Of a stretch of 64,000 bases of DNA, positions 1 to 7,875 are shown one piece after another (position 1 is the first letter of the stretch; each line of letters begins with the position of its first letter). The DNA comes from CAYYWP01 sp050176585 (lineage in GTDB: Bacteria > Desulfobacterota > Binatia > HRBIN30 > CADEER01), in the NCBI GenBank assembly GCA_050176585.1, contig JBFXHX010000014.1, positions 35,839 to 99,838 of the forward strand. The letters run 5' to 3'. Under the pieces are notes generated by a model. It was given only the letters and a program-made list of their open reading frames with translations. It ran no database searches and was not told where the DNA came from. The position numbers and the translations under genes are program-made.

Positions 1-580
1 CGCGCTCGACGAACGCGAAGTAGTCCGCATTGTCGTAAAAGAGTTGCGTGATGATGACCTCGACGCCGGCCTCGACCTTGCGCCGCAGATGCTCGATGTC
101 TTGCGCGAGATCGCGGCATTCGGGATGGCCCTCGGGATACCCGCCGCCGGCCAGGCAGAAGCCGTACCCGCGCTGCTTGATGAACTGCACGAGCTCGCTC
201 GCATGGGCAAAACCGTTGGGCGGCCGGACGAACTCCGCTTGGCCGCGCGGAGGGTCGCCGCGCAGCGGCAAGAGGTTCTCGAAGCCCGCGTTGGTCAGGC
301 GGTCGAGAATCGCCACCAGCTCGTCGCGGTCGTGGCCCACACAGGTGAGGTGCGCCATCGCCTCGATGCCATACTCGCGCTTGATCCGGGTGACGATCTC
401 GATCGTCTTCTCGCGCGTGCTGCCGCCGGCGCCATACGTGACCGAGACGAAGCTGGGCTCGAGGGGGCGGAGATTGGCGATCGTCCGCATGAGCGCGTCC
501 TCGCCCGCCGCGCTGCGCGGGGGGAAGAACTCGAAAGAGAACACTGGTTGGTCGCGGTCGAACAGCGCGCGCAATCGCAT
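1..580 (-). CDS. metF: 5,10-methylenetetrahydrofolate reductase, 5' part (cut by window edge)
   Basis: The minus-strand reading frame starts at the ATG complementary to 578-580 (MRLRALFDRDQPVFSFEFFP) and runs off the left edge, so about the first 193 residues are present. MetF reduces 5,10-methylene-THF to 5-methyl-THF with an FAD cofactor and feeds methionine synthesis. Family motifs visible in order are the FSFEFFPPR N-terminal strand, VTYGAGGSTREKT, AHLTCVGHDRDEL, NLLPLRGDPPRGQ, YPEGHPECRD and EVIITQLFYDNADYF. No Shine-Dalgarno sequence precedes the ATG, but a promoter-like TTGCCC-17-TACATT lies just upstream and ends 9 bases before it. The C-terminal third lies outside the window. Identity is secure from the motif series; the start is probable. 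Confidence 0.93.
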   Translation of the reverse strand, partial: MRLRALFDRDQPVFSFEFFPPRSAAGEDALMRTIANLRPLEPSFVSVTYGAGGSTREKTIEIVTRIKREYGIEAMAHLTCVGHDRDELVAILDRLTNAGFENLLPLRGDPPRGQAEFVRPPNGFAHASELVQFIKQRGYGFCLAGGGYPEGHPECRDLAQDIEHLRRKVEAGVEVIITQLFYDNADYFAFVER

Positions 581-589
581 CGGCGCGGG

Positions 590-618
590 AATGTAGAGAA
601 ACGCCCGGAGCAGGGCAA
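590..618 (-). promoter_or_regulatory. predicted sigma70-type promoter of metF
   Basis: Read on the minus strand, TTGCCC (613-618) and TACATT (590-595) are separated by exactly 17 bases. The -10 element ends 9 bases before the metF ATG, and no ribosome-binding site lies between them, so the transcript would be leaderless or nearly so. This is a consensus match by eye only. Confidence 0.45.
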
Positions 619-697
619 CGCCGCGGCGGCTCCGGGGCGCCGGCAGGGGCGGCGACGAACCGCGGAAGCGCGGCGGCGCTGGCGAAGATCGCGGCCG

Positions 698-720
698 GTC
701 GCCGCCGGCGCGCGCGCTAG
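698..720. repeat. 23-bp contig-end repeat, left copy
   Basis: The 23 bases directly left of the run of N are identical to the 23 bases directly right of it (821-843). This is the signature of two contigs whose ends overlap but were joined with a fixed-length gap; in the real genome there is probably a single copy. Confidence 0.85.
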
Positions 721-820
721 NNNNNNNNNNNNNNNNNNNNNNNNNNNNNNNNNNNNNNNNNNNNNNNNNNNNNNNNNNNNNNNNNNNNNNNNNNNNNNNN
801 NNNNNNNNNNNNNNNNNNNN
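721..820. other. assembly gap of exactly 100 N
   Basis: One hundred unresolved bases between metF and the outer-membrane barrel gene. The round length and the identical 23-base flanks point to a scaffolding placeholder, so the true distance may be zero. No feature can be claimed across it, and the stop codon of the barrel gene lies inside the right flank. Confidence 0.97.
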
Positions 821-843
821 GTCGCCGCCGGCGCGCGCGCTAG
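821..843. repeat. 23-bp contig-end repeat, right copy
   Basis: Exact duplicate of 698-720. It contains the minus-strand stop codon (complement of 840-842) of the barrel protein. Confidence 0.85.
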
Positions 844-2048
844 AAGTTGTATTCGATCTGCCCCGTATAGATGACGTCGGCGCGCAGGCCGTCGCGGTTG
901 ACCGGGAACTGGAAACCGGCGTTCAGCACCAAGCCGCCCCAGGGATTCAGCTTGAACCCGATCGCCGACTGGATCACGTCATCGATGTCGTCGTGGTAGC
1001 CGAGGAAGTCCGCCGAAAGCGTGAGCCAGCGGGTGCCCAGAAAGTCGGCGCCGGCGATCCACTGCGCCTGGCGAACGTCCTCGTCGCTGCGAATGGCGTA
1101 TCCGAGGTTCACGTGCGGCGAGAAGCGGCCGAAGTTCTTCGATGCGATCAGCCATGGGGTGAACGTGGGATCGTGAAACCCGAGGAAGTCGTCGGCGTTG
1201 CCGGTGGGGATCGTGAGGACGCCGGCCAGCGCCAGATCGGCGTAACGGAAATCATCCGCGTGCCACTTCAGGCGCACGAAGATGTCGCCAGTGCCGGTTG
1301 CCGACTCGTCGAAGCTGTCCTCGGCACAGCGAAACGGAAAGCCGCAGACCGCGCCCGTGCCATTGGTGATCACGCCGCGCTGGTTGGCGGTGAAGTTGGC
1401 GACGAACGTCCCAGCGCCGTCCCCGTCGGGATCCACGGTCATGGCCAATGCGCGCCCCTTCATGGTGGCGCGGTTCACCGCCAGGCCGAGGCTCGCATCG
1501 AGATTGTCCGTCAGCCCGTACGCCGCGCTCACGTAGAACAGGTCGAAATTGAAGGACATGTCGAGTTTGGTCTGCACGATGTCATCGCCGAAGATGACCT
1601 GGTCGTCGGGTGGAAGATTGTCCAGATACGCCTGAGTGAAGGCGCGCTGCGTGGATCGGATGTTGCTCAGCGAATCGCCCTCCAACGTGCTGAACTCGAC
1701 GCGTTGGTAGGACATGCCGATGTTGAAGCGCCCGCGCCCGAGGGTCTGAGCACGCTCGGCGAAGATCGAGCCGAGGCTCTGCTCGAAGCGCACGAAGGTA
1801 TCCACCTCGGGATCCCAGGCGAAGCTGAAAGCGCCACTCGACGAGGGGAGGGGGACCTGTGAGCGGGCGGCGGCGAGTTGCGCGGAGAGATCGCGAAAAC
1901 GCCGGATCACACTCGGTTGCTGCTGGCTGACGGCGCTGAACGACTGGTCGATCGTGGTGTTGAGGGTGCCCCCGAACAGCCTTGGGATCACCTTGTCGAG
2001 GGGCTTCGCGGCGCCCTGCGCGGGCACCAGGAGCGCGAGCGCGAGCAC
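840..2048 (-). CDS. predicted outer-membrane beta-barrel protein (phenol-degradation MetA-like transporter family)
   Basis: A 402-residue protein with a hydrophobic N-terminus (LALALLVPAQGAA) read as a signal peptide. The remainder is rich in alternating aromatic strands and ends in YNF, the terminal aromatic residue recognised by the BAM machinery. The layout resembles the Phenol_MetA_deg-type barrels, which are thought to move hydrophobic compounds across the outer membrane; substrate unknown. The start given is a GTG. The signal peptide's basic n-region (RLALQRLHAP) is readable in frame upstream of it, so the true start may lie somewhat upstream. It lies 86 bases after the caspase-like gene on the same strand and may be cotranscribed with it. 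Confidence 0.7.
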   Translation of the reverse strand: MLALALLVPAQGAAKPLDKVIPRLFGGTLNTTIDQSFSAVSQQQPSVIRRFRDLSAQLAAARSQVPLPSSSGAFSFAWDPEVDTFVRFEQSLGSIFAERAQTLGRGRFNIGMSYQRVEFSTLEGDSLSNIRSTQRAFTQAYLDNLPPDDQVIFGDDIVQTKLDMSFNFDLFYVSAAYGLTDNLDASLGLAVNRATMKGRALAMTVDPDGDGAGTFVANFTANQRGVITNGTGAVCGFPFRCAEDSFDESATGTGDIFVRLKWHADDFRYADLALAGVLTIPTGNADDFLGFHDPTFTPWLIASKNFGRFSPHVNLGYAIRSDEDVRQAQWIAGADFLGTRWLTLSADFLGYHDDIDDVIQSAIGFKLNPWGGLVLNAGFQFPVNRDGLRADVIYTGQIEYNF

Positions 2049-2134
2049 GGCTATGCAGGGCGCGTGCAGTCGCTGCAGCGCCAGCCGTTCCGCAGCGCCG
2101 CGGGCGGCGCTGACCGGCGAGGTGTTCTGCCCGA

Positions 2135-4117
2135 CTATTGTCCGCTCCCGATCTTCCAGCTGGACTGCCCCCGGACGAGCAGCTTAGTCAAACGCACCTC
2201 GAGGCGCACGGGGCGGCCGGTCTCGGCATCGGTGAAGCGATCGCGACGCACGAACGTCACGGTCGCGCCACCTTCGTGGGGCGTGACCACGATGTCGTTG
2301 ATGTCCACGACCAGGTCGGTCGCATCGGCGAGGTACTGCTCCAGAGCGTTGCGCTGGCGTTCGGAGAACGAGACGTACAAGTCGGCGATTTCGTCGATGT
2401 CTTTGCGCTGCAGGGCTTCGCGGTAGTGCTCGATCAGCGCGCGGACTTCCTGCTGGACCTCGGGCGTGACCTCCTCCGCATGCGCGGCGCGAAGTAACCA
2501 CTGCGCCGTTCGGTGCAACAGGTCTCCGCGGTGGGAGCGGGGCTCCGACTTGGGTTTCGTGCGCGAGGCGCGCGGAGGGGAAGGGGCTCCGAGGCCCTCG
2601 GATTCGAGCAGCAGGCGGTACGCGTCCACGTCCGTGTTCGTCTGATTCTCGATCGAAGCGCCCTCCTCGGGCGATATCTGGACGCGGAGGCGCCGCAACA
2701 TGCTGAGCACGAGCTGCTTTTGCAAATCGAAGAATGAGCCGAGGTCGCCCTCCACGCTGTCGGAGGCCTCGTTCACCCCAGTGCGCGCGTCGACGATGCG
2801 GGCATCGATCCGGAGCGTCTGGTCGCGCACGTAGTAGGCGCCGGTCAACAGCCGCCCGATGCCGAGCTCGCGGGCGGTGAACAGCGCGTCGGTGCCGCGC
2901 GCCTGCGCGGTGCGATCGATCAGCTCCGGCGAATAGACGCGCAAGGCGTGTACCTTGCTGAGCTCGGTGTTGAACGCCAGCCGCAGCGCTTGGCTCATCC
3001 AGTCGTAGGAGGGATCCTCGCGCAAGTTCTTGAATTCCATCACGCCGATCACGTTGCTGACCGGCGGATGCAGCGCCGTGGGGGTACTCGGCGCAGGTGG
3101 CGGCGGCGGCGCCACGCCGGGTGACGCTGCCGCCACCTGCAGGAAAACGAAGTCGGTCCCCTCCATCTTACTGTAGGGGTGCTGTCCCCCTCCGGTCAGC
3201 TGCGGCACGCGGCGTGCCACGTAGCCGAACAACTCCGACACGGGCAGCGATCCGTCGGCGTCGCTGTCGGCAGCCCCGCGCAGGCCCTCGAGGATGGCGT
3301 AGGTGAAGGCGCCGTGGCCGAGCCCCGACTGCTCTTTCGACTGCTCGCTCGGTTTGCTGGCGGCGAGCAGGAAAAACCCTTCGCCGGCGGTCATCTGGCC
3401 CGCCATCTCATCCGCCGAGACGATGCGCGAGCTCGGGATGCCGAGCGCGCCGGAGTGACAGGTATCGAGCATGACGATAACGTTCCGCACGTTGCGGCGC
3501 ACCACGCGCAACATCTCGTCGAAGTCGGACATCCGCAATCCGTCGGTCAGCAGCGTGTCGGCGGTCGCCGGATACGGCAGGAAGTAGTAGCTGCCGCTCG
3601 CCAGGTCGCGGACGCCGTGACCGGCGACGAAGAGCACCACCACGTCGTCCGGCCCCGCTTTGGCGAGAAAACGCGAGAGCCCGGAGAGGATGCTCTCACG
3701 GGTGACTTCCTCGTTGGTGAGCACCAGCGTACGCACCTCGCGGTACGGCCCCCGCTGTGCCGCGGCGGCGAGGGCTTCCTTCATCGCCCGGGCGTCGACG
3801 TCGGCATACTGCAGATTGAGCTCCGAATTCGCATACCGGCTCACGCCCATCGAGAGCACCCACAGGATCGAGTCCGTCCCGGCGCCCGTGTCGAACGCGG
3901 TCGGCCCCGGCAGTGGATACGCGCGATTGGTGGCAGGTGTGCCCCAGAGCGTCCACATCGCCAACGCCCCCACCGCTAAAGCCGTACCGGCTACCACCAA
4001 GCGCCCACCCGCCTTCATGGCGCGCGTCGGCATCAGTACGCCGGACGCCGCGCGCGCGCAATGTACCAGTAGGCTCCCCGGGGACCGGGATGCAGATGCG
4101 GCTTCTGTCTCTTGCAT
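2135..4117 (-). CDS. membrane-anchored caspase-fold (peptidase C14) protein with a FlgO/TolB-like domain
   Basis: About 660 residues from the chosen ATG at 4117; the open frame extends to 4249 and other ATGs lie at 4033 and 4018. One membrane segment occurs near residues 38-58. A caspase-like domain follows at about 82-300, with the catalytic dyad His167 (in FVAGHGVRD) and Cys220 (in MLDTCHSGAL). A proline-rich linker leads to a domain at about 350-490 (VIGVMEFKNL...YDWMSQALRL) that resembles the FlgO/CsgG/TolB N-terminal fold found in secreted or periplasmic proteins. The last 100 residues look like an NTF2-type alpha-beta domain. By analogy with metacaspases it may be a cysteine protease specific for Arg/Lys or Asp sites, but no target is known. 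It is divergent from a sigma/anti-sigma pair, which suggests a regulated envelope response. The fold call is strong; the function is open. Confidence 0.8.
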   Translation of the reverse strand: MQETEAASASRSPGSLLVHCARAASGVLMPTRAMKAGGRLVVAGTALAVGALAMWTLWGTPATNRAYPLPGPTAFDTGAGTDSILWVLSMGVSRYANSELNLQYADVDARAMKEALAAAAQRGPYREVRTLVLTNEEVTRESILSGLSRFLAKAGPDDVVVLFVAGHGVRDLASGSYYFLPYPATADTLLTDGLRMSDFDEMLRVVRRNVRNVIVMLDTCHSGALGIPSSRIVSADEMAGQMTAGEGFFLLAASKPSEQSKEQSGLGHGAFTYAILEGLRGAADSDADGSLPVSELFGYVARRVPQLTGGGQHPYSKMEGTDFVFLQVAAASPGVAPPPPPAPSTPTALHPPVSNVIGVMEFKNLREDPSYDWMSQALRLAFNTELSKVHALRVYSPELIDRTAQARGTDALFTARELGIGRLLTGAYYVRDQTLRIDARIVDARTGVNEASDSVEGDLGSFFDLQKQLVLSMLRRLRVQISPEEGASIENQTNTDVDAYRLLLESEGLGAPSPPRASRTKPKSEPRSHRGDLLHRTAQWLLRAAHAEEVTPEVQQEVRALIEHYREALQRKDIDEIADLYVSFSERQRNALEQYLADATDLVVDINDIVVTPHEGGATVTFVRRDRFTDAETGRPVRLEVRLTKLLVRGQSSWKIGSGQ

Positions 4118-4341
4118 GTCGCGGGGAAGTCCTATGATCTGCCGGGCATGGCGACGATTCTCAAGCCGAAGGACCCGTTCGGGGACTCGTCCGTCTGCGG
4201 CCGCCGCGCGCGCCAAAGCCGGAAATCGTTCGCGAAATCCACAGGCCAAGCAGCAAAAAGCTGTTCAGGGGCATCTCGCGGGCTAGAGGCACATGGAAGC
4301 GCGATGCGGGTTGCGGGCATACGTCCGCGCCGGAGGACGGC

Positions 4342-5301
4342 TTGACGCCGCCGGGAGAGGCGCGGGAAGCGCAGCGGCTGATCAGTCGCTGTCTCGCCGG
4401 CGATCCGGAGGCCGCGCGGGAGTTCCAGGCTCAGTACGGCGAGCTGATCTACGGGTACCCGATACGGGTATACCGTGTGCCGCACGACGAGGCGGGAGAC
4501 TTCTACGTCTTCGCGTTCGATCGGGGGCGGATCTTTCGCCGCGTGCGGACCTACGAGGGCCGCGCGCCGTTCCGGGCCTACCTGCTGGGCTTCGTGCTCG
4601 ACGATCTCGTTCTCGAATGGAAGCGCGGCGTGCGCGAGATCGAAACCGTGTCGATCGAAACCCTCGGCGAGCTGCCCGATCCGGTGGCTGTCGACCGCGC
4701 TACAAACAGTGAAGGCGAAGGGTCGATGGAGCGGACGTCGTTCAGCCAGTTGTTGGGGGAGTTGTCACCTTCGAAATCCGTGGTGATGAAGCTGCTGTAC
4801 GTCGAGGACTACGAGTTCCAGCCGGCGGAGGTGCGCTACCTGGCGCAGGTCTCCGGTACCGATGTCGCCGACGTGCTGGATCGGATCGAGCGGTTGCGGG
4901 CCACCGTGCGCGAGCGCGAGGCCGGCCTCAAACGCATGGAGGACGCGCTCGATGCCGTCCAGGCATGGGTGCAGCTCTACGAGCGCCGCGTCCAGCGCAT
5001 CAACGATGATCTCGCGGCGCTGCCGCCCACTTCGACCGCCGCGGAGCGGCTCCGCGAGGAGCGCCAGCAGCTCGAGCGCAAGATTCAGCGTCGCCGGCAA
5101 CAGCGCGCCAAGCTGCTCGCCCAGGCACAGCGGCGGAAGGTGACGGCGCCATACAAGGAAATCGCCGCCATGCTGAACACGAGCATCGGCAATATCGGCT
5201 CGCAAATCGCACGGCTGCGCCGCGAGTTGCTCACCAGGGTCGGCGGCAACGTTGCGCCGGCGCTCGATCCGGCTCGCCTGGATCATGCGGCTCGCAACTG
5301 A
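4342..5301 (+). CDS. sigma-70-family-like regulator with an inserted coiled coil
   Basis: A 319-residue protein starting at TTG 4342, supported by GGAGGA at 4332-4337. The first 100 residues (REAQRLISRCLAGDPEAARE, then a helical region ending VLDDLVLEWKRG) resemble sigma region 2 of ECF factors. Residues about 165-260 form a long charged coiled coil with heptad-like Leu/Arg/Glu. The end (YKEIAAMLNTSIGNIGSQIA) resembles the region 4 helix-turn-helix. ECF factors are usually near 190 residues, so the coiled coil is an addition between the two DNA/RNAP-binding regions. The next gene has the layout of an anti-sigma factor, which supports the call. It may have diverged from a canonical sigma factor and may not initiate transcription itself. 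Confidence 0.62.
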   Translation: MTPPGEAREAQRLISRCLAGDPEAAREFQAQYGELIYGYPIRVYRVPHDEAGDFYVFAFDRGRIFRRVRTYEGRAPFRAYLLGFVLDDLVLEWKRGVREIETVSIETLGELPDPVAVDRATNSEGEGSMERTSFSQLLGELSPSKSVVMKLLYVEDYEFQPAEVRYLAQVSGTDVADVLDRIERLRATVREREAGLKRMEDALDAVQAWVQLYERRVQRINDDLAALPPTSTAAERLREERQQLERKIQRRRQQRAKLLAQAQRRKVTAPYKEIAAMLNTSIGNIGSQIARLRRELLTRVGGNVAPALDPARLDHAARN

Positions 5302-5356
5302 CGCGCGTGACGCCGAGCCACCTACCGCAAGAACTGGGGCGAAGAGGACCACGTCG

Positions 5357-6184
5357 ATGACAGAGGCCAAGGAGTCGGGACGGGGCGCGGGCGCGACGTG
5401 CCCCGATTTCGAGAACCTGTCGCGTTTCGCCGACGGCGAGCTCGATTCGGCCATCGCGAGCAAGATCCAAGCGCACCTCGACGGCTGCCCGCGCTGTCGG
5501 GCGCTGGCGCTGCGCTTGCGCGAGGGATTCGGCGCCAGCGATCCGCTGCGCGGTGGCGGCATCGGCGGCTCCGGCTGCGTCGGCGAGGAGCATCTGCTGC
5601 TGTACGCGATGAACGGTACCGCGCTCGGCGAGGATGAACGCCACGGCATCGCCGACCACGTCGGCGGCTGTGACGCTTGCGTCGCCGCGCTGCAGCGCCT
5701 GCAGCGGCGCCTCGGCGTCGCTGCCGACGTGGCCACACCGGTCCCGGCCGCGGTGCAAATGCGCGCCCGCTCCGTCGTCGACGCCGCGCTGCACGAGCTC
5801 GCGCGCGAAACGGCGCCGGCGACTCCGCTGGCGCACCAGGTCGGCCACGGGATCCTCGAGCGCTTGCGCAGCTGGTTGCGAGTCCCGGTGCTCGTCCCGA
5901 TTGCGGCCGCGGGGGCGGCCGTTCTGATGCTGAGCGTCGGCCGCGTGCCCATGCGGACCGGGCCGGCAACCGAGCAGAGCCGGGCGCTACCGGCGGCATC
6001 CACGCGCTTGCGCGTGACGGTCAGCGAAGCGCCGGTCTACAGCCGGCCTAGCGGGCAGTCCCAGGTGATCACCACCGTGCGCCGCGGCGCGATGCTCGAG
6101 GTTGCTGGCGAGGAACGCGATTGGTACGAGGTTCGGCTCGAAGGGGGCAACTCCGGGTGGGTTGTGCGGGAGGCCTTCGAGTAG
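5357..6184 (+). CDS. anti-sigma-factor-like membrane protein: two zinc fingers, one membrane helix, C-terminal SH3 domain
   Basis: 275 residues from ATG 5357. Two zf-HC2-type fingers are visible: Cys15...His40-x3-Cys44-x2-Cys47 (HLDGCPRCRAL) and His101-x3-Cys105-x2-Cys108 (HVGGCDACVAAL). This is the fold that holds ECF sigma factors in the cytoplasm. A single membrane helix follows at about 178-198. The C-terminal 55 residues (VTVSEAPVYSRPSGQSQVIT...GWVVREAF) are a bacterial SH3 domain that would lie outside the inner membrane, possibly reading peptidoglycan or a ligand. It follows the sigma-like gene by 55 bases. Partnership with that sigma factor is inferred from order and domains. Longer starts upstream (from 5252) would overlap the preceding gene. 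Confidence 0.75.
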   Translation: MTEAKESGRGAGATCPDFENLSRFADGELDSAIASKIQAHLDGCPRCRALALRLREGFGASDPLRGGGIGGSGCVGEEHLLLYAMNGTALGEDERHGIADHVGGCDACVAALQRLQRRLGVAADVATPVPAAVQMRARSVVDAALHELARETAPATPLAHQVGHGILERLRSWLRVPVLVPIAAAGAAVLMLSVGRVPMRTGPATEQSRALPAASTRLRVTVSEAPVYSRPSGQSQVITTVRRGAMLEVAGEERDWYEVRLEGGNSGWVVREAFE

Positions 6185-6187
6185 CCG

Positions 6188-7864
6188 GTGAGTTCTGAAT
6201 ACAAGCGGCTGGTCAACAGCTGCACGGTGGGCATCTTCGGGATGGCCGCGGTTACCGCGGTCATCATCAACGGATTCGTGCGCCCGGCGGTGGCGCAAGA
6301 CACGTTGCGGTGCGGTCAACCCGCGCAACGCGCGCTCGCTGCGCGCGGCATGGATACATTCCGCCTGGATGCGCCGGTCGGCGCCGCGCTCGTTTTGCAG
6401 ACGAGCGATGTCTCGGGGACGATCGGTCCGATCCGCATGCGGGTCACCGCTGACGGCACGCAGGTCGCGGATACCTGTGCCGGTGTCGTGCCCTTCCGCG
6501 GCCGCGCTGGCAATCTGCAACTGCAGGTCTCGCCGTGCTTCCCGGCGGACTCCCCCGGCGGCCAGTATACGGTCACGCTGAACGTCGTATCGGACACGGC
6601 CGCGAACTGCGGACGCCCGCTGCACTGCGGCGCGACCTCCGAGGGGATCGGATTCCAGCTCGCCGGCGAAGTGGACGCCTGGTTGTTGTCGCTCCGGGCG
6701 TCCGTACTGGCAACGGTAAAGCTGAATTACACGAAGATCTCGGGCGCGCCGCGCTTGCGCTTGTACGACCCCGACGGCCAGGAAGTGCTTCTGCAGGGCA
6801 GCTGCGCGGGCCAGCTCTCGATCATGCCCGCGAAGACGGGCGTGTATACCGCGCTCGTCAGCGCCTGCGGGACCCCGCTGCGGGCCGAATACCGCATAGA
6901 ATATTACGACCAGGACTGCCCGTCCGGCCCCGTGATCACCCACTTCGGCATCGCCAACTCGATGAACGACCCACAGGCGCCGATCAGCTTCGACGCGATC
7001 GGGCGGCCGGTCTTCGGCTTTCCGTTTGGGCAGGGAATGTCGCTGGTCCTCGAAGCGCGCGCCGGCGCGAACCGCAACAACCCAGGCATCAGCGCGGTGC
7101 CGTACGTCGAGGGCGAGATGGAGCGCGCGGCGGATGCCCAGATCATCTTGTCGCGCCCGCTCGGCGACGGCAGCCCGGGGGTGTGCGACATCGAGCCGCC
7201 CGACTTCGGTGGCGTGCCGGCGACGACGCCCTTCGGGTTCCAGTTCGCCTCGCCCGCGGCCATTCACGACATGGGCTGTCGCGTCAACGATGGGACCGGT
7301 GAATTCATCGCCCGCACCAGCTCGAACGAAGCCTGCACGCGGTCGAACGAAGGATTCGGGTTCAATTTCGTCGACCGCGGCTCGCGGCTGCAGTTCTGCG
7401 CTCCCATCGCCAGCGCCTGGGCATTCCAGGAAGGCGATACCGTTGTCGCGGCCCGCGTGAAGGATGCGCGCAGTGGCCAGTTCGGCGCCGTACGCGAGAT
7501 CGTGGTGCGGATCGGCGACGTCCCGCCGCTTCCGACCCGCACACCGACGCCCACCTGGACGCCGCGACCGACGCATACGAGCACGCGAAGCGCGACGCGC
7601 ACGGTCACCCCGACGCGTACTGGGTCGACGCCGACGCCTACGCCTACCGGGTCGCTGGAATGCGTGGGTGACTGCGACGGGGACGGCGTCGTGACCATCC
7701 ACGACATCATCTCGATCGTCCAGATCGTGCTCGGGCAGCGCCCGGTCGCGGACTGCCCGCGCGGGGACGTCGGAGGAGACGGCGTGATCGGCATTTCCGA
7801 CCTCGTCGCTGCCGTCGTCAGCGCCCTGCAGGGCTGCCGCGCTGACATAGGCGCCGCGGCGTAG
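6188..7864 (+). CDS. secreted protein with Thr/Pro-rich linker and C-terminal EF-hand/dockerin-like pair
   Basis: 558 residues from GTG 6188, three bases after the anti-sigma-like gene, so probably its operon partner. Residues 1-37 form a signal peptide ending at AVAQ. The body (about 40-445) contains many Cys and beta-rich segments without a family I recognise; two repeated pre-peptidase-like beta modules seem possible. Residues about 448-490 are a TP/TR-rich low-complexity linker (7529-7657), typical of secreted multidomain proteins. The last 60 residues carry two calcium-binding loops, DCDGDGVVTIHD and DVGGDGVIGISD, like a dockerin type I pair. No cohesin partner is visible in the window. 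Exported and probably surface-displayed; role unknown. Confidence 0.7.
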   Translation: MSSEYKRLVNSCTVGIFGMAAVTAVIINGFVRPAVAQDTLRCGQPAQRALAARGMDTFRLDAPVGAALVLQTSDVSGTIGPIRMRVTADGTQVADTCAGVVPFRGRAGNLQLQVSPCFPADSPGGQYTVTLNVVSDTAANCGRPLHCGATSEGIGFQLAGEVDAWLLSLRASVLATVKLNYTKISGAPRLRLYDPDGQEVLLQGSCAGQLSIMPAKTGVYTALVSACGTPLRAEYRIEYYDQDCPSGPVITHFGIANSMNDPQAPISFDAIGRPVFGFPFGQGMSLVLEARAGANRNNPGISAVPYVEGEMERAADAQIILSRPLGDGSPGVCDIEPPDFGGVPATTPFGFQFASPAAIHDMGCRVNDGTGEFIARTSSNEACTRSNEGFGFNFVDRGSRLQFCAPIASAWAFQEGDTVVAARVKDARSGQFGAVREIVVRIGDVPPLPTRTPTPTWTPRPTHTSTRSATRTVTPTRTGSTPTPTPTGSLECVGDCDGDGVVTIHDIISIVQIVLGQRPVADCPRGDVGGDGVIGISDLVAAVVSALQGCRADIGAAA

Positions 7865-7875
7865 TAACTGCGCGC

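Noticed and set aside
44..874. Plus-strand frame spanning the N gap near the left edge
   Set aside because: It crosses undefined bases and is antisense to metF, whose motifs are clear on the minus strand.
4112..4345. Small plus-strand frame in the caspase/sigma divergent gap
   Set aside because: Composition looks like noise (Arg/Ser/Gly) and there is no ribosome-binding site; it overlaps the start of the caspase-like gene on the other strand.
7529..7657. Short direct repeats in the TP-rich linker as a CRISPR or microsatellite array
   Set aside because: The repeats encode Thr/Pro in a secreted protein linker and lack equal-length spacers.
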